Part shown: piece by piece, positions 11,201 through 22,482 of the stretch
How positions within the stretch are numbered: the first letter of the stretch is position 1
Layout: the number at the start of each line of letters is the position of its first letter
NCBI RefSeq assembly: GCF_000150275.1
Contig: NW_002060946.1
Span: forward strand, 306,550 to 370,549
DNA from: Trichoplax adhaerens
Lineage: Eukaryota; Placozoa; Uniplacotomia; Trichoplacea; Trichoplacidae
DNA length: 64,000 nucleotides
Direction of reading: 5' to 3'
The notes under the pieces: generated by a model
What the model saw: only the letters and a program-made list of their open reading frames with translations
What the model was told of the DNA's origin: nothing
Databases searched by the model: none
Position numbers and translations under genes: made by a program

Positions 11201-13097
11201 AGCGATATAAATATACTATGTTATACTTCTTACATTTCAAATCCTGGCGCAATTGACTTGATAGTCTGAAGCTGATCACCATACGAGAAAATAGTTATCG
11301 TTCAATCAGTATTAGTTATTTAATAAATACAGTATGAAATTATTATCGTAGTAATTTAATGCCATTTTACATACAAGTCATCACCGCTCTATGCGTACTT
11401 ACTAAATCAGGTTTGTTACTGAATTGTTGTTGTATTTTAGCTTGAAGTTCGGCGGCTTTACGAGCTTTGTCAATAGCATCCTTAGCTAATTGCAGAGGTT
11501 GTCCAGCTAAAGGACCGCTCTATATAAGCGTGTAATGAAAGCGAAGATTGAGTATCTAAATTATTTGTAAGTATAAGTTAGCAGGTAGTTTAATTGAAAA
11601 TTTAACGTTATTTTTCTTCTTGAAATTTTAGCTATTATCTCAATCGATTTTATAAAATGATGTTAGGCAATTGTAGTATGTTTTCGTCGATTACTAATAA
11701 TTAGCCTTGAATGAATCATGTCAACTGCTTTGATATAATGATGTTGACTGACCCTACTCTCTACTCGGCTATTATAGATTCAATTTGAAATCATTATCTC
11801 AAGCGATAATTATAAAGTGATACTCGCTAACTGTAATATGTTTTCAGTCACTAACGATTAACCATAAATAATCATCTCAACCGATTGGATCAAATTCTAT
11901 ACGCTGACAGTAATCTATTTTCGGTTAGGGACGATTAACCACGAAGTAATCATCTCAACCGGTTAGGTAAAATTTCATTGGCTGACTGTACTCTATTTTC
12001 GGTTATTATCTTCTTTATTTAAAATGACTAACATTTGTTGGATGTGCTTGGGTCGCCACTGGCTGCGGTATAGGGCCTTGAAGTTGCTTCTTTCTTTCCT
12101 CGATTTGCCTTTTGGTTATTTCCATTAGATTTTTAATCTGCACAATAAAATATTACAAAATTAATATGATTTACGTTTCTCAATCTGTGCCAATGCAATT
12201 GAGATCTGCGAAACAACTATCTACAAATACAATTGTTTGAATTAGGTGAAAAAAAGACTAAAGAATCGTTTTATACTATCTGATGTAAGGGGGGCTACCT
12301 GCATCTTGCTTAATTCGGCTGGACCTTCCGTAGCGGGTGGTGGTAGTGGAGGACTATCAGGTCTTAAATCTGATGGATCGAATCTAATTGGCAAATCCGT
12401 ACAGCAAAAGACAAATAGAGGCTATTATTTACCCAATGATACTACGTATTAGAACATTAGTTAAGTTGACAGTTGTCCGTCAATATCCAAGCTAGCCGAT
12501 GTCTAAGTTCGATGATGATAAAAAGTTGCAAACATACCTCTTTGGCTTCTTAATTGCTTGCCTTTGATCACTGGTATATTCATCAGCATCGTCTTGGCCG
12601 AAGACGTCCTACACAAATATGAAAATAGTTAAGAGTGTCTTTATGACGGTATTTCTTTTACTTTTTTAACCAACACAGTTTGCCGTAAGCCATTTTCTAC
12701 CCTCACAATGACTACTGGTTACTACTACAGCATTTCTATTGTTACGACTACGAAGGCTGATTCATTTTATCCTTGCAAAGGTAATGCATTCATTAGACAT
12801 TCAAGTTCCAACGACAGCCAAGGATTCAATCCAGTCATTAGGATAAATCAATCGCTCAAGTTCATGTCTTAAAGCATTTCCTTTACACTCATCACAGAAA
12901 GCGATTGATGCTACTGTACACCATGCCATCAACATACACCGAATAAAAGTGCAAAGTACAGTATAGTGCAAGCATGATCATACAACTAACTCTCCATCAT
13001 CCTCCATGCATCATCCATCGGAAATGATGGAGTTTACCTTGATTGTTCGTTTGCCGTCCTCTTTCAATGGTGGAGGCTTTCTCACTTTGGATGACAT
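8263..13097 (-). CDS. PRPF3: U4/U6 small nuclear ribonucleoprotein Prp3
   Basis: Twenty-one exons (5' to 3'): 13097-13038, 12608-12538, 12383-12299, 12137-12033, 11519-11403, 11271-11234, 11151-11122, 11028-10938, 10828-10737, 10657-10570, 10500-10399, 10282-10221, 10120-10029, 9958-9912, 9515-9419, 9325-9226, 9081-8968, 8893-8775, 8695-8627, 8551-8493, 8412-8263; 595 residues. Prp3 binds the U4/U6 duplex in the tri-snRNP. Diagnostic stretches are [57 protein letters not shown] and the C-terminal domain, which ends [11 protein letters not shown]. The N-terminal PWI domain of human PRPF3 (about 90 residues) is missing: exon 1 encodes only 20 residues, with an in-frame TAA just before the ATG. 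Intron 12 appears to be GC-AG. The donor after exon 9 (GTTCGT) is weak but forced by phase. Confidence 0.93.
9504..9533 (-). repeat. Perfect 12-bp inverted repeat over the PRPF3 exon 15 acceptor
   Basis: TTTCTTTCTTTC, six spacer bases and GAAAGAAAGAAA. In the transcript, the polypyrimidine tract of intron 14 is exactly complementary to the first bases of exon 15, and the CAG acceptor sits in the loop. Confidence 0.7.
11655..12005 (-). repeat. Degenerate tandem repeat in PRPF3 intron 4
   Basis: About four diverged copies of a 75-85 bp unit. Shared words are AATCATCTCAACCG, GATTAACCA and CTATTTTCGGTTA, the last two units (about 11845-12005) being the clearest. Confidence 0.6.
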
Positions 13098-13376
13098 CTT
13101 TTAGTACTGTATGTTGGAAGTGAAGACGATCGTCTATTTTACAATATCAAGGCCAAGGGTAAAATGGGTTGTAACCAAGCGTTTTATTAGTCGATTCACT
13201 ATCCAACGAACTAAATGAATCGTCTTAGCGAGCTGAAAGTAAAATCAAGATGTCGACTGGCTGCAAGATTGGATTAGGCAGCTTGCGGCGCGTACCAGAT
13301 CTAGTCCAGTACACCAAGTAGAGCTGGGAAATTGTGCCTACTGTAGCCTCCAGTCTTGAACGTGTTGAACATTGCC

Positions 13377-13530
13377 ATTACATAGTGGATAGTACTCTGC
13401 CACAGTATACAGTACAGTACTGTACACTGAATGAGTCTGGCCGTCCAGTGGTCATCCTGTACAATGTACAGTACAGTGTACTGTACACTGTACGCTAAGG
13501 GCTTGTGCTGCATAGTACTGTAGACTGGAA
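13377..13530. repeat. TACTGTACAGTA-type palindrome cluster
   Basis: Overlapping runs of TACTGTA, GTACAGT and GTACTGTAC make nested short palindromes (for example around 13404-13430 and 13465-13495). It lies 280-430 bp upstream of the PRPF3 start. Confidence 0.7.
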
Positions 13531-14228
13531 GCGCCTTTAGACGGACAGACATTGGGCCTGATTCGGTCAAGATATTGTGCCAAACGCTTCATTATGACAA
13601 TACTTTAGTATGCAGACAGTCGATTGTGAATGGACTGATTTTTTCTAAACGCAGCAATATTCCATTGCATTCCACTACCTGTTACTAAGCTCTGCTTAGA
13701 AGCAGTCAATTTAGATCATGAATGTTATTCAAAAGAATACGAGTGATTTAGAAAGCAGACACGGAAGATCCATACTGAGTAACTATTTTTCACATTTTCG
13801 GCCTAATCGGGTATGAAAAGTCCGTCCGTCTAGTGGTCATTCTGTATTGTACAGTGTACAGTACAGTATACTGTACACTGTACGCCAAGGGCTTGTACTG
13901 TACTGTACTGTAGACTGGAAGCGCCTTTGGGCGGACAGACGTTGGGATTGATTCTGTCAAGAAATTGTGCCAAACGCTTCATTATGAGTTTATGCCAATA
14001 CTTTAGTATGCAGATAGTCGATTGTGAATGGACTGATTTTTTTCTAAACGCAGCAATATTCCATTGCATTCCATTACCTGTTACTAAGCTCTGCTTAGAA
14101 GCAGTCAATTTAGATCATGAATGTTGTTCAAATGAATACGAGTGATTTAGAAAGCAGACACGGAAGATCCATACTGAGTAACTATTTTTCCGCATTTTCG
14201 GCCTTATCGGGACGGAAAAGTCCGTCCA
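13439..14228 (+). repeat. About 390-bp tandem duplication
   Basis: Copies at about 13439-13827 and 13828-14228 are nearly identical. Shared anchors are GTAGACTGGAAGCGCCTTT (13520 and 13910) and ACGGAAGATCCATACTGAG (13761 and 14160), so the offset grows from 390 to 399 by small insertions. Each copy begins with a palindrome cluster and ends near AAAGTCCGTCC. No transposase or clear terminal repeats are seen. Confidence 0.85.
13849..13883. repeat. Hairpin: 15-bp perfect inverted repeat with 5-bp loop
   Basis: GTACAGTGTACAGTA (13849-13863) is followed by CAGTA and then by its exact reverse complement (13869-13883). This is part of the palindrome island at the start of the second 390-bp copy. 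Confidence 0.9.
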
Positions 14229-14783
14229 TCCGAGGAGAGTTTCTAGTCCAGATTATTTTTTTGCTAGTAGTCCATGTACTCACATTGGACTATATTAGTC
14301 TTGCAAGTACACAGTGCACCGTATCACTTTTTTAGTACATGTACTGCAGTCCATTTAGGGTACAGTCGACAATCGACATTATTCTGTACTACTGTACAGT
14401 ATATCGATGGAGTGCAGTTCATTAACATGATCAGTAAAATAGCAAAATAGTCCATTATTCCATTTTTACCACTGCAAGGTCGTTTCCAGGCGTTCGCTAC
14501 CAGTGTTATTATGACTTGGTACCAACCGTTTGAGACGTATTTCAGCATTGTGAAATATCAAGTTAGAATCTGCAAAGGTCTACAATACTTACTAGCGTAC
14601 TTACAGTACCGTACTGTCCAGTATTGTACTGTAAATGGAAAGGCGCAACAGACGGACGGAATCGTACGGTAGTGAGCGGCTGACTGCAAACAGTCGCAAC
14701 TCTTCACCAAGCTTTCCCTTGTCGCCATTGGTAGCTTTGGAAACACGAGTAGAAAACGCCAAACGCCACTTTAATTGACAAGA

Positions 14784-17700
14784 ATGGCAATGGTGCGCTC
14801 ATGGCTGTTATTGGCAGCATTGATTCAAATCGTTTTTGCATCCAAAGCTATCGTCGAATTGGACGATGATAATTACCATAATTTCGTGATTGGCAATAAG
14901 CTTGCTTTAGTGTATTTATGTAAGTTGTAACCATATTTAATCGACCTCTAGGATAGTTGGCCTTGGCCAATGCAATACTTTTAGCTTGTACAATGTATTC
15001 TTTATCGCTTTCGACATGGATTTCATTCTTGCCAAATTCACGATAGACCGAGTATGGATGGTATATTAGAGTAGTGTACCATTTTCATCATACAGTTGAA
15101 TGACAACGTCGATCTGATCATCATTTTATCGTTTTGTTATATGCAAGTTATGCCATTGGCATGATTCAATCAACAATGGCCTTTGCCCTTTTTCGTAGTA
15201 TGACTTATTGCTTGTAGAATGAATCTATTCTTCAGTGCTATTACGATGGATTACATCGTGATCGGATAGACTGCATAGGAGTATCGATGGTTACACTGTA
15301 GTAATAGGACATTTCTTTCATCCATAGTCTTATAGCAACATCGATCATGGCATGATAATACTGGAGATAGGACGATGACTGCAATTCAATCCTATTTATC
15401 TTCATAAACATGCTAGAGCTTGCTGTACGACCCCATACCCTATTTCTGCCTACCTGCAAAATGTCTAGAAATAGCTTGAAAATAATTCTATACAACTAGT
15501 CCAGCTGTACATTCTATTTCTTGACTCCCAACCAAAGTACATAATCAATTGGATATCGTTACAGTATTGTAATTCCAACCATATTCATATCATTATTTTA
15601 GTAGTTTTTTTTTTATTGATGTACTATAATTCACTTTTAAAACCGGCGAATGGAAAGTACCAAGAAACGATTGTATCAGCAGTATACATAAATTAACATA
15701 CTATGATGCCAACATTATCATCATCCGAATAAAAGAATCGGTTACTTTACGTTATGAACTATTGTCGATACCATCGTCAATGGAGATTTTACATTTACTT
15801 TACTGTACACAATCACAATTCAACATAGATTGGAATATTCAATGAAAGAGAATGTAGCTTAGATATCCCTTTTATCATCATCATGATTTTAAGACCGTAA
15901 TGAAATTCTTTAAACTCCCCAAAAATATTCAATTTTATTTTATTATAGTGAATAAAATGGAACCCAGATGGCCATGTATTAATTAATTATGTATATTTTC
16001 AATGATTTGATCGCTAAATCATGCATACTACACTATACAATCTCAATCTTCACTTTGACAAAAATCAATACCATGACAAACATGAGATAGGATATTAAAG
16101 GATAATACTCGTACAATATCATCAACTATCCTACTCGTACTGTACATTCTTGGCTTTAATTTCTTACTTTTTATTATTTCTTAAAAATCAATGACGGTCT
16201 ATAGATTTAATCGTACGTATAATAATTTTTTACATCATAAGCTATTATTCTAAGCACAAAATTACCTGAATAGTTAATTGATACCGTTAATATTAGATTC
16301 TCAATCATACTGTACATTACCGACTATCTGTTGTTAAGGGGCTAACCAACGTCAAATTTGGTGTAATTACATTTCTAACTCAACTAGCACAGCCCAAATT
16401 TGACTACAGAATTAATCAAAGTTAGCTATCGCAAACAGTGATCCGAAAATGTCAACAGCGATAAAGACAAGGTTGTTCTCACAGTATTATGCATACTATA
16501 ATAATGATTATTACTTCCCCATTATACGTGCAAAGTCGTTGAATTTTCCCTAATGAAGAATCGCGATTTATTGATATTTACTGTACAAGTGTACATCAAA
16601 CTAACATTTTGACTTAGAAATGCTCTTTAACATGCAATCATCAGCAAGGTAGTTTTAAAACGCTTTGTTTACCTAAACAGTTGATGAAATCGTCACATAT
16701 TGTAAGTTTACTTTCACTTTATTTTGTTCATATCTATAAAAAAAATGGCTTGATATGCTACGATACCGTCATCGACCGATCTCCATTTCAACATGTTTAT
16801 AGCTTATAAATTGGATTGCAATATTACAATATCTATTTTGCAAGCTCTATAGTCAACCACTATACGTATTTATTCATTATTAGCATTTTAATTCTACTCT
16901 TAAGTAATGGATAGAACAACGCACCAGTTCCCATCATTATAGGTTACATAATTTATTACAATAGGCATTTTCTCATGGCTTATGAAATTGATACTATTAT
17001 TCTGAATTTACCGTATATCTTTATCTTCGTAAAATATCGAAGCTATCAGAATGGTAGTAATTTGTTCAGTTTTTGTAAACTAACTACGATGGTGATGAAG
17101 GCCTTAAAGATAAAGATCCTCTATTATATACGTTGCAGTTATCGATGCCCGGCTCCATTTTACAAGAACTGCAATGTATGAATTCGATCATTGCCTCATA
17201 CAGTATTATTTAAACTGTGACAAGTGCACAGTAGTGATGAAATGGATGGTAAAGCTGGAGAAAATTTTCAGTTGATTTTTTATCTTTTCAGCAATTAAGT
17301 TAGTACCTTAATTTTTTATCCAAGTGCTGGATTCGGTAATGATGCTAAAACGCGAATCCTTTTTGCTGCAGCTATTCCATTACCTACTTCATTCCTTACG
17401 TTATCGCTATAATGTTTATATTAGACAAACGTATGTCAGGATATGTCCATTACAACACAAAATATATCAGTTTAAGGCACCTTTTTGTAATCTCCAATCT
17501 CAATAGTATTAATTATCATGCGATATGTACTCGCTGTCAGGATATTCAACCTAAGAATTAGCAAAGATTACTGACCAGTAGCCCTGCTCAGATAATTAAT
17601 TCTAATCTGATGCTAAATACGTAGAATTGTATACCACCTTATTGTTATGTAAACAAAAAAATCAACGCATTGATAAAAGTAATATGGACTTGTAACTTTT

Positions 17701-19793
17701 CACTATCCGCAGCCTTATTCTCGTCTAAATTAACAGTATAATCATTAATGATAGATGATACATGCTGTATACGCATCATCTGAAAATATGTTGTATCACT
17801 GTTTTTATCTTTGTTATAAAAAGGATAATGAAGACGCTGCTGCCTACAAAGTACCTTGTATGTCCGCACTATGTTTAGAAATATTTTTAACTTTCATTTA
17901 TTCATACCCTATACATAGTTGACTGGGAATGCAGAAACTGCCAAGAGTTTAATCCATTGTATAATGAATTAGCCAAGGAGCTAAGTAGCACCGATAGCCA
18001 AGTAAAATTGGGAAAATTGGATGCGACTAAATATCGCCATTTGGCTGAGAAACATAACGTGGGAAGATTGCCAGCATTACTGTACTTTCGTAAGAGAGTA
18101 CCACTATTATATACAGGTTAATTAGTTAAACAAATCAGTCAATGTTCTGCATTTGCTAAGCGGTAGATATTCTCAGTTGTAGGTTGATAGCAATAGAGCA
18201 GCAAAATCATGATCTTTGTATCCGTATTACATTATGATTTTTACTAAACAATAACATACTTTAATAGGTAATTTAGCCGTAGATTCTATATCGATTTGGC
18301 TTGACGAAAATCGCAAAAGCTTCGTTCGTAGGCTTGATGAAGACAATTTCGAACACCTGACTCAGGCATCAACAGGGGCTACCACAGGAGACTGGTTAAT
18401 ACAATTGTAAGTGGACGCATTCTCTGATAAAACGTTAACTCAATTTTAATAGGCAATATAATATTAACGTCATAAATTCACTGCGTATAGACTTTCAATG
18501 AATTAATAAAAGCAATTGCAATGATAAAGTTTAAAATTAATTTTGAAGTTACATTGAATTAGAATTTGATAAATTGATTTAGATATCAATTTTGCTGATA
18601 AAAATTCTTGGTTTTTAGTTAAACAGTAGAGTAAAATAAAATGAATTTGTTTAGCATGCGGTATAAAATTATAGCATAATAGTTGAAGATAGTTAACAAA
18701 TGCTGAGATTAGGCTATAAAGTAGCTCACTACTTCTTTGCTATGACTAGTGACTACGTCATATTGAAGGCAAAAGGCTTGTCTTTAGTGTTGTACTAGAG
18801 TGAAAACAAATCTGTAGTGAATGCAACGTAAAATTTTATTATAACAGCTGCAAACACAGTTAGTAAATACTGCAACTTAATTCACCAGTAGCTCACTATT
18901 TCTTTACTACTATAGTTTTGTCGTAAAAGGTTATTCCCACAGCGGCTAGATTATACGTTGTACTGTATGTTTGACTGTCATTGCTATTAGGCACCGCTAG
19001 TAGCTATATATCAGCGAATTAGTGTTGATTTAAAATTTGTTTTGAAAAAGTGCTGGCGATGGATAATGCGTAATACTATAGGATACAAACCTTTCGTTAA
19101 CTTTTCTGATAATTATCCGTTTGCTTATTGATCACGTCTTATATTTTAAAACATGACAGCTAAGCCTTTCACATTATCTATTAATAGTGAGCTAGTAACT
19201 AATTCAGGTAGTAATGATCAATTGTTTATATCTTAGCGCCAGTCCTGGATGTGAAGCATGTAAGCTTGTTCGTGCTAATTGGGAAGCGGTTGCTAGTCAT
19301 TTACGGCGAAAGATGAATATAGCAACGGTGGATCTATCGGTTAATCAAGGTATTTTATTCATCGAGAAAAATGTTTGCTTGCGTCAAATGATTTATTATG
19401 ATTTCACCATTTTCGATAGGTCTAGCTAGACGTTTTAAAATTCATCAAACTCCAACCGTTATACTATTCCGTCATGGTAGTCGATATACTTACAAGACTC
19501 ATAATAACGATTATACATTTTACCCAATAGTAGCTTTCGCTACTGAAGATTACAGAAAGGTCAAAGCTGTCACTGTTGAGGGCAAGAAAGGATTCTTTTC
19601 TGAACTATGGGGGTCACTCTCTTTTAATTTTAACATTTTTACGGTATTATACATCTGTTTCGCATTGATTGCAATAGTAATAGTAGTAGCATGTGTATGT
19701 GCGTGCAAATTAGCAGCAGAAGACAATATCGATGAAGCCAATGACGAAGAAAGTGAAGATGAATCAGATACTGAAGATAAGAAAGAAAAGTAA
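14784..19793 (+). CDS. ER membrane protein with two thioredoxin-like domains (TMX/PDI-type)
   Basis: Five exons: 14784-14919, 17919-18116, 18268-18406, 19237-19349 and 19420-19793; 319 residues. A signal peptide (residues 1-19, ending VFA) is followed by a first thioredoxin-like domain with CRNC (50-53, context DWECRNCQEF) and a cis-proline in RLPALLYF. A second domain has CEAC (163-166, context ASPGCEACK) and a cis-proline in QTPTVILF. One membrane segment lies at about 266-292, then an acidic tail ending KKEK, which fits a KKXX ER-retrieval signal. It should be a type I ER membrane oxidoreductase with lumenal domains. Neither CXXC is the PDI-type CGHC, so redox direction cannot be read. I do not recognise a specific human orthologue. 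The start could also be the second ATG two codons downstream. The first intron is 3.0 kb, the longest of the spliced genes here. Confidence 0.82.
14920..17918 (+). other. Long first intron of the membrane thioredoxin gene
   Basis: A GT-AG intron (TAT|GTAAGT to ACATAG|TT). I see no nested gene; open frames inside are short and AT-rich. Confidence 0.6.
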
Positions 19794-20607
19794 AACGATA
19801 TTAAGTTTATCCCAAATTTTTATTGACAGTTCCTAAATGTTTTATGTACGACCGGCTATACCCAGTCAGCAAACGGAACCTTACTTAACTGTATAGCACG
19901 ATACCTATCAATCCAGCCACCTATCACATTTTCTTTCCATTTCAATTAAAGTTTCACAATTAATATTATATAATTAATCGACGAAATACCTACTATAAGA
20001 TCGGACGTCACATCATCGTGTCAACAATGTCACATTATAGGATGTAGGTTCAGATCTCTTTCCGTTCAGTTATTATTATAAACTGTTATTTATTCGTACT
20101 TTGTATGATTGTGCGTTGAAATCACGTCCACCAATAAAAGACTTATTTACCTCACGAGTATTAATAAGGTTTTAATAAAATTTATGATGAGATTGATTGT
20201 AGCAAGTAAACAATTATTAGAATCGACTAGCATCATCAAACTTTAACTGAAGTACTAATTAATTAATAAAATGAAAGAATATCTTAGAAGGAATGCTCTA
20301 CAGTAGTGCAAATCTGCACAATTACAAAAACATTTTTAAGAGAAACAGTTTTCATAAAGCTCGAGTAATAAGGCTTATATTATAAATCAGATATTGTTAC
20401 AGTGATAGTATAGTAGTAGGTAGTCACTAATACCAATAATAAAAAGCTACGATCGGATATTATAGTTATCGTTATAGGAATAACAATTGACTGTGAGCGC
20501 ATTGACTTTCATCAAATAATCGCACAGCGTACAGACCAGTGCAGGTCATGACACAAGTTTGATAGGTTGCAAAAAAGGTTAAGAACGCAAGCAACGCCAA
20601 CAGTGCA
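19794..20607. other. Convergent intergenic, thioredoxin gene / DUT
   Basis: AT-rich, with no gene seen. It contains the 3' flanks of both genes. Palindrome islands are absent, in contrast with the divergent spacers. Confidence 0.6.
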
Positions 20608-22217
20608 TTACTTAGAGCCAGTAGAACCAAAACCACCAGCACCTCGATCTGTTTCGTCTAGATCCTAACCCAAGTAAGATAGTTGAAGATAACAATTCAA
20701 AATTAATTATCATGGAGTACAACTGATCACCATTCCGATCACACCTTCAATATATCATAACAATGAATAACTGCTCATTTAAACATTATTACCACATTGT
20801 ACACCACTATCACGACCGTTGTCTATTTGATATTAAGAAAAATAAGACTACAGCATTGTATTATCATCAATATCATATAAATACACTAGCCAATGCCAAT
20901 CCCAGGACTGACCAATATCGGGTATTGATCAAAGCTCTTATACATTTCATTGCGTACCTCACACTCTTCCAGAGGGGCAATAAGTATTCTTTCTAATATT
21001 AATTGAGCGATTCGTTCACCCTTGCTCACTAAACCAAAAACAATCATGAAATATGCAACTACATTAGTGAAAGGTTACAATAACATCCCATATACCCGCA
21101 GCTAAAGCGATAAGAAAACAAACCTGAAAACTCTTCTTTTCCATGATTAAATAACACAACTCCGACATTGCCCCTATAATCCTGGTCAATTACACCAGCT
21201 AAAAGAAAATTATCTTCTATTAGTCCACTAATACAGACAAATGTTGCAGGCAATCGCAGGTTGTAATCACAATGTTAAAAGTCGGTCGTCATTTATTAAT
21301 CTGTCCTGCAGTATACTGTACATCGTACAGTTACTTGGCAGGGTTACCGACATAACATGGAAATAACGTAGTCTACTTGACTCAATCCAAGCTGTATTCT
21401 TACCGCCAACATCAATATGCTTCTTGACGGCGAGTCCGGAACGTGGTGCTAAACAATCAACCGATTAGAATGAATAACAGCTCCATTATTAAGGATTACT
21501 ACTTAAGCATAACTACTACAACAATACTCAATCCTAGAGGTACTGTATTTCCATTTACAAAGGTGAAATCATCATTATTAACCCGATAGCGTCTTCGAAC
21601 ATAAGTAGTCAAATGTTAGCAATATTCCTAAGCTGTCATCTAGCTCGTAGTTTGATTGCTAGCGATTCAACTAGCCAACATGCGTACATACCTACTCTTC
21701 CATAACAGCCAGCAGGTACAGCAATTGCGATATCGGTCTTAATGACAGCCTTCCCATGAGGTGGAATTACGCTTTGCTCTGCACTGATGACGGAAAAAAA
21801 GGACAAATATGACTACATCCCCTATCTAATCTTGTTGCAAATGCTTCTGTGTTATATACTTGTAGCAACAACACTAGAATAACATTGTCAATGAAGTGAA
21901 TATTTGATACATGAAGTTCGACTAAAATAGCAAGTGAAGTGGATTTCATCGACGATCTTTTCAATCCTTGTACGTTCTATCAATGATCATTTTGAACACC
22001 AGCTCAATCAAATGCAACTACATCAGATCAAATGTCTTGCAGCGAACCTGTAAAGATCATAACCCGCCGCTTGAGCGGAGCCACGCTTCGGTGCAGTAGC
22101 ATTCTCCGATAACTTTTTAAACCTTAAGGTAATTTCAGGCTGACTGGTTCCGTTCGAGTGGTTATCTAATTTTTCAGACATGATTAATTTTTTTTGATCT
22201 CTTTCTACAACATACAT
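20608..22217 (-). CDS. DUT: dUTP diphosphatase (trimeric dUTPase)
   Basis: Six exons: 22217-22048, 21783-21692, 21448-21404, 21198-21124, 21028-20958 and 20664-20608; 169 residues, or 157 if translation starts at the second in-frame ATG (MSEKLDN). All five dUTPase motifs are present in order: [30 protein letters not shown] with the catalytic Asp and Tyr, GERIAQLI, and the C-terminal P-loop-like [10 protein letters not shown]. The enzyme hydrolyses dUTP to dUMP and pyrophosphate, keeping uracil out of DNA and supplying dTMP synthesis. Phases agree at all junctions. The Ser-Ala joint (YDLYSAEQS) fixes the exon 2 acceptor at ATCAG rather than the GCAG five bases further on. The twelve extra N-terminal residues are not obviously a mitochondrial presequence. 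The gene is head to head with LSM7. Confidence 0.95.
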
Positions 22218-22390
22218 GATTAAGTACGGTATAGCACAACCGAAGATGACAAAATCACTTTACTATCCGACTGATCTAACGTAAGTTAAAGCTTTGATGG
22301 ACAACTTTTATTAATTAAGGCAACACGATGATCGTCGATTGGACAAGATTGGGGACCTTGATTGTTATTGCAGCTTGGCGCCAAATGCGA

Positions 22391-22426
22391 GCATATGCAT
22401 AAATTATAATTTATATTTGCATATGC
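22391..22426. promoter_or_regulatory. Inverted repeat carrying an octamer-like site upstream of DUT
   Basis: GCATATGCA (22391-22399) and TGCATATGC (22418-22426) are exact reverse complements around an 18-bp AT-only spacer. The right arm includes ATTTGCATAT, the same octamer core seen upstream of arsC. It lies about 175-210 bp 5' of the first DUT ATG. Confidence 0.45.
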
Positions 22427-22482
22427 ACTGTACTCATGATGCTGGGGCCTCCTTTTCAATCCTATTGGACAATAATGATTTG

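Larger units (their letters stand above)
13098..14783. other. Divergent intergenic region, PRPF3 / membrane thioredoxin gene
   Basis: No conserved gene was found. The open frames here are built from palindromic and duplicated repeats. It holds TACTGTACAGTA-type palindromes and a tandem duplication of about 390 bp, both listed separately. It should carry both promoters. Confidence 0.6.

Noticed and set aside
13301-14335. Several 70-92 codon frames between PRPF3 and the thioredoxin gene
   Set aside because: They are built from the TACTGTACAGTA palindromes and the 390-bp duplication; translations are repeats such as QYTVLY with no family character.
20608-22217. Possibility that the dUTPase is of viral origin
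   Set aside because: It has six exons with conserved phases, an animal-like sequence and a normal gene neighbourhood.
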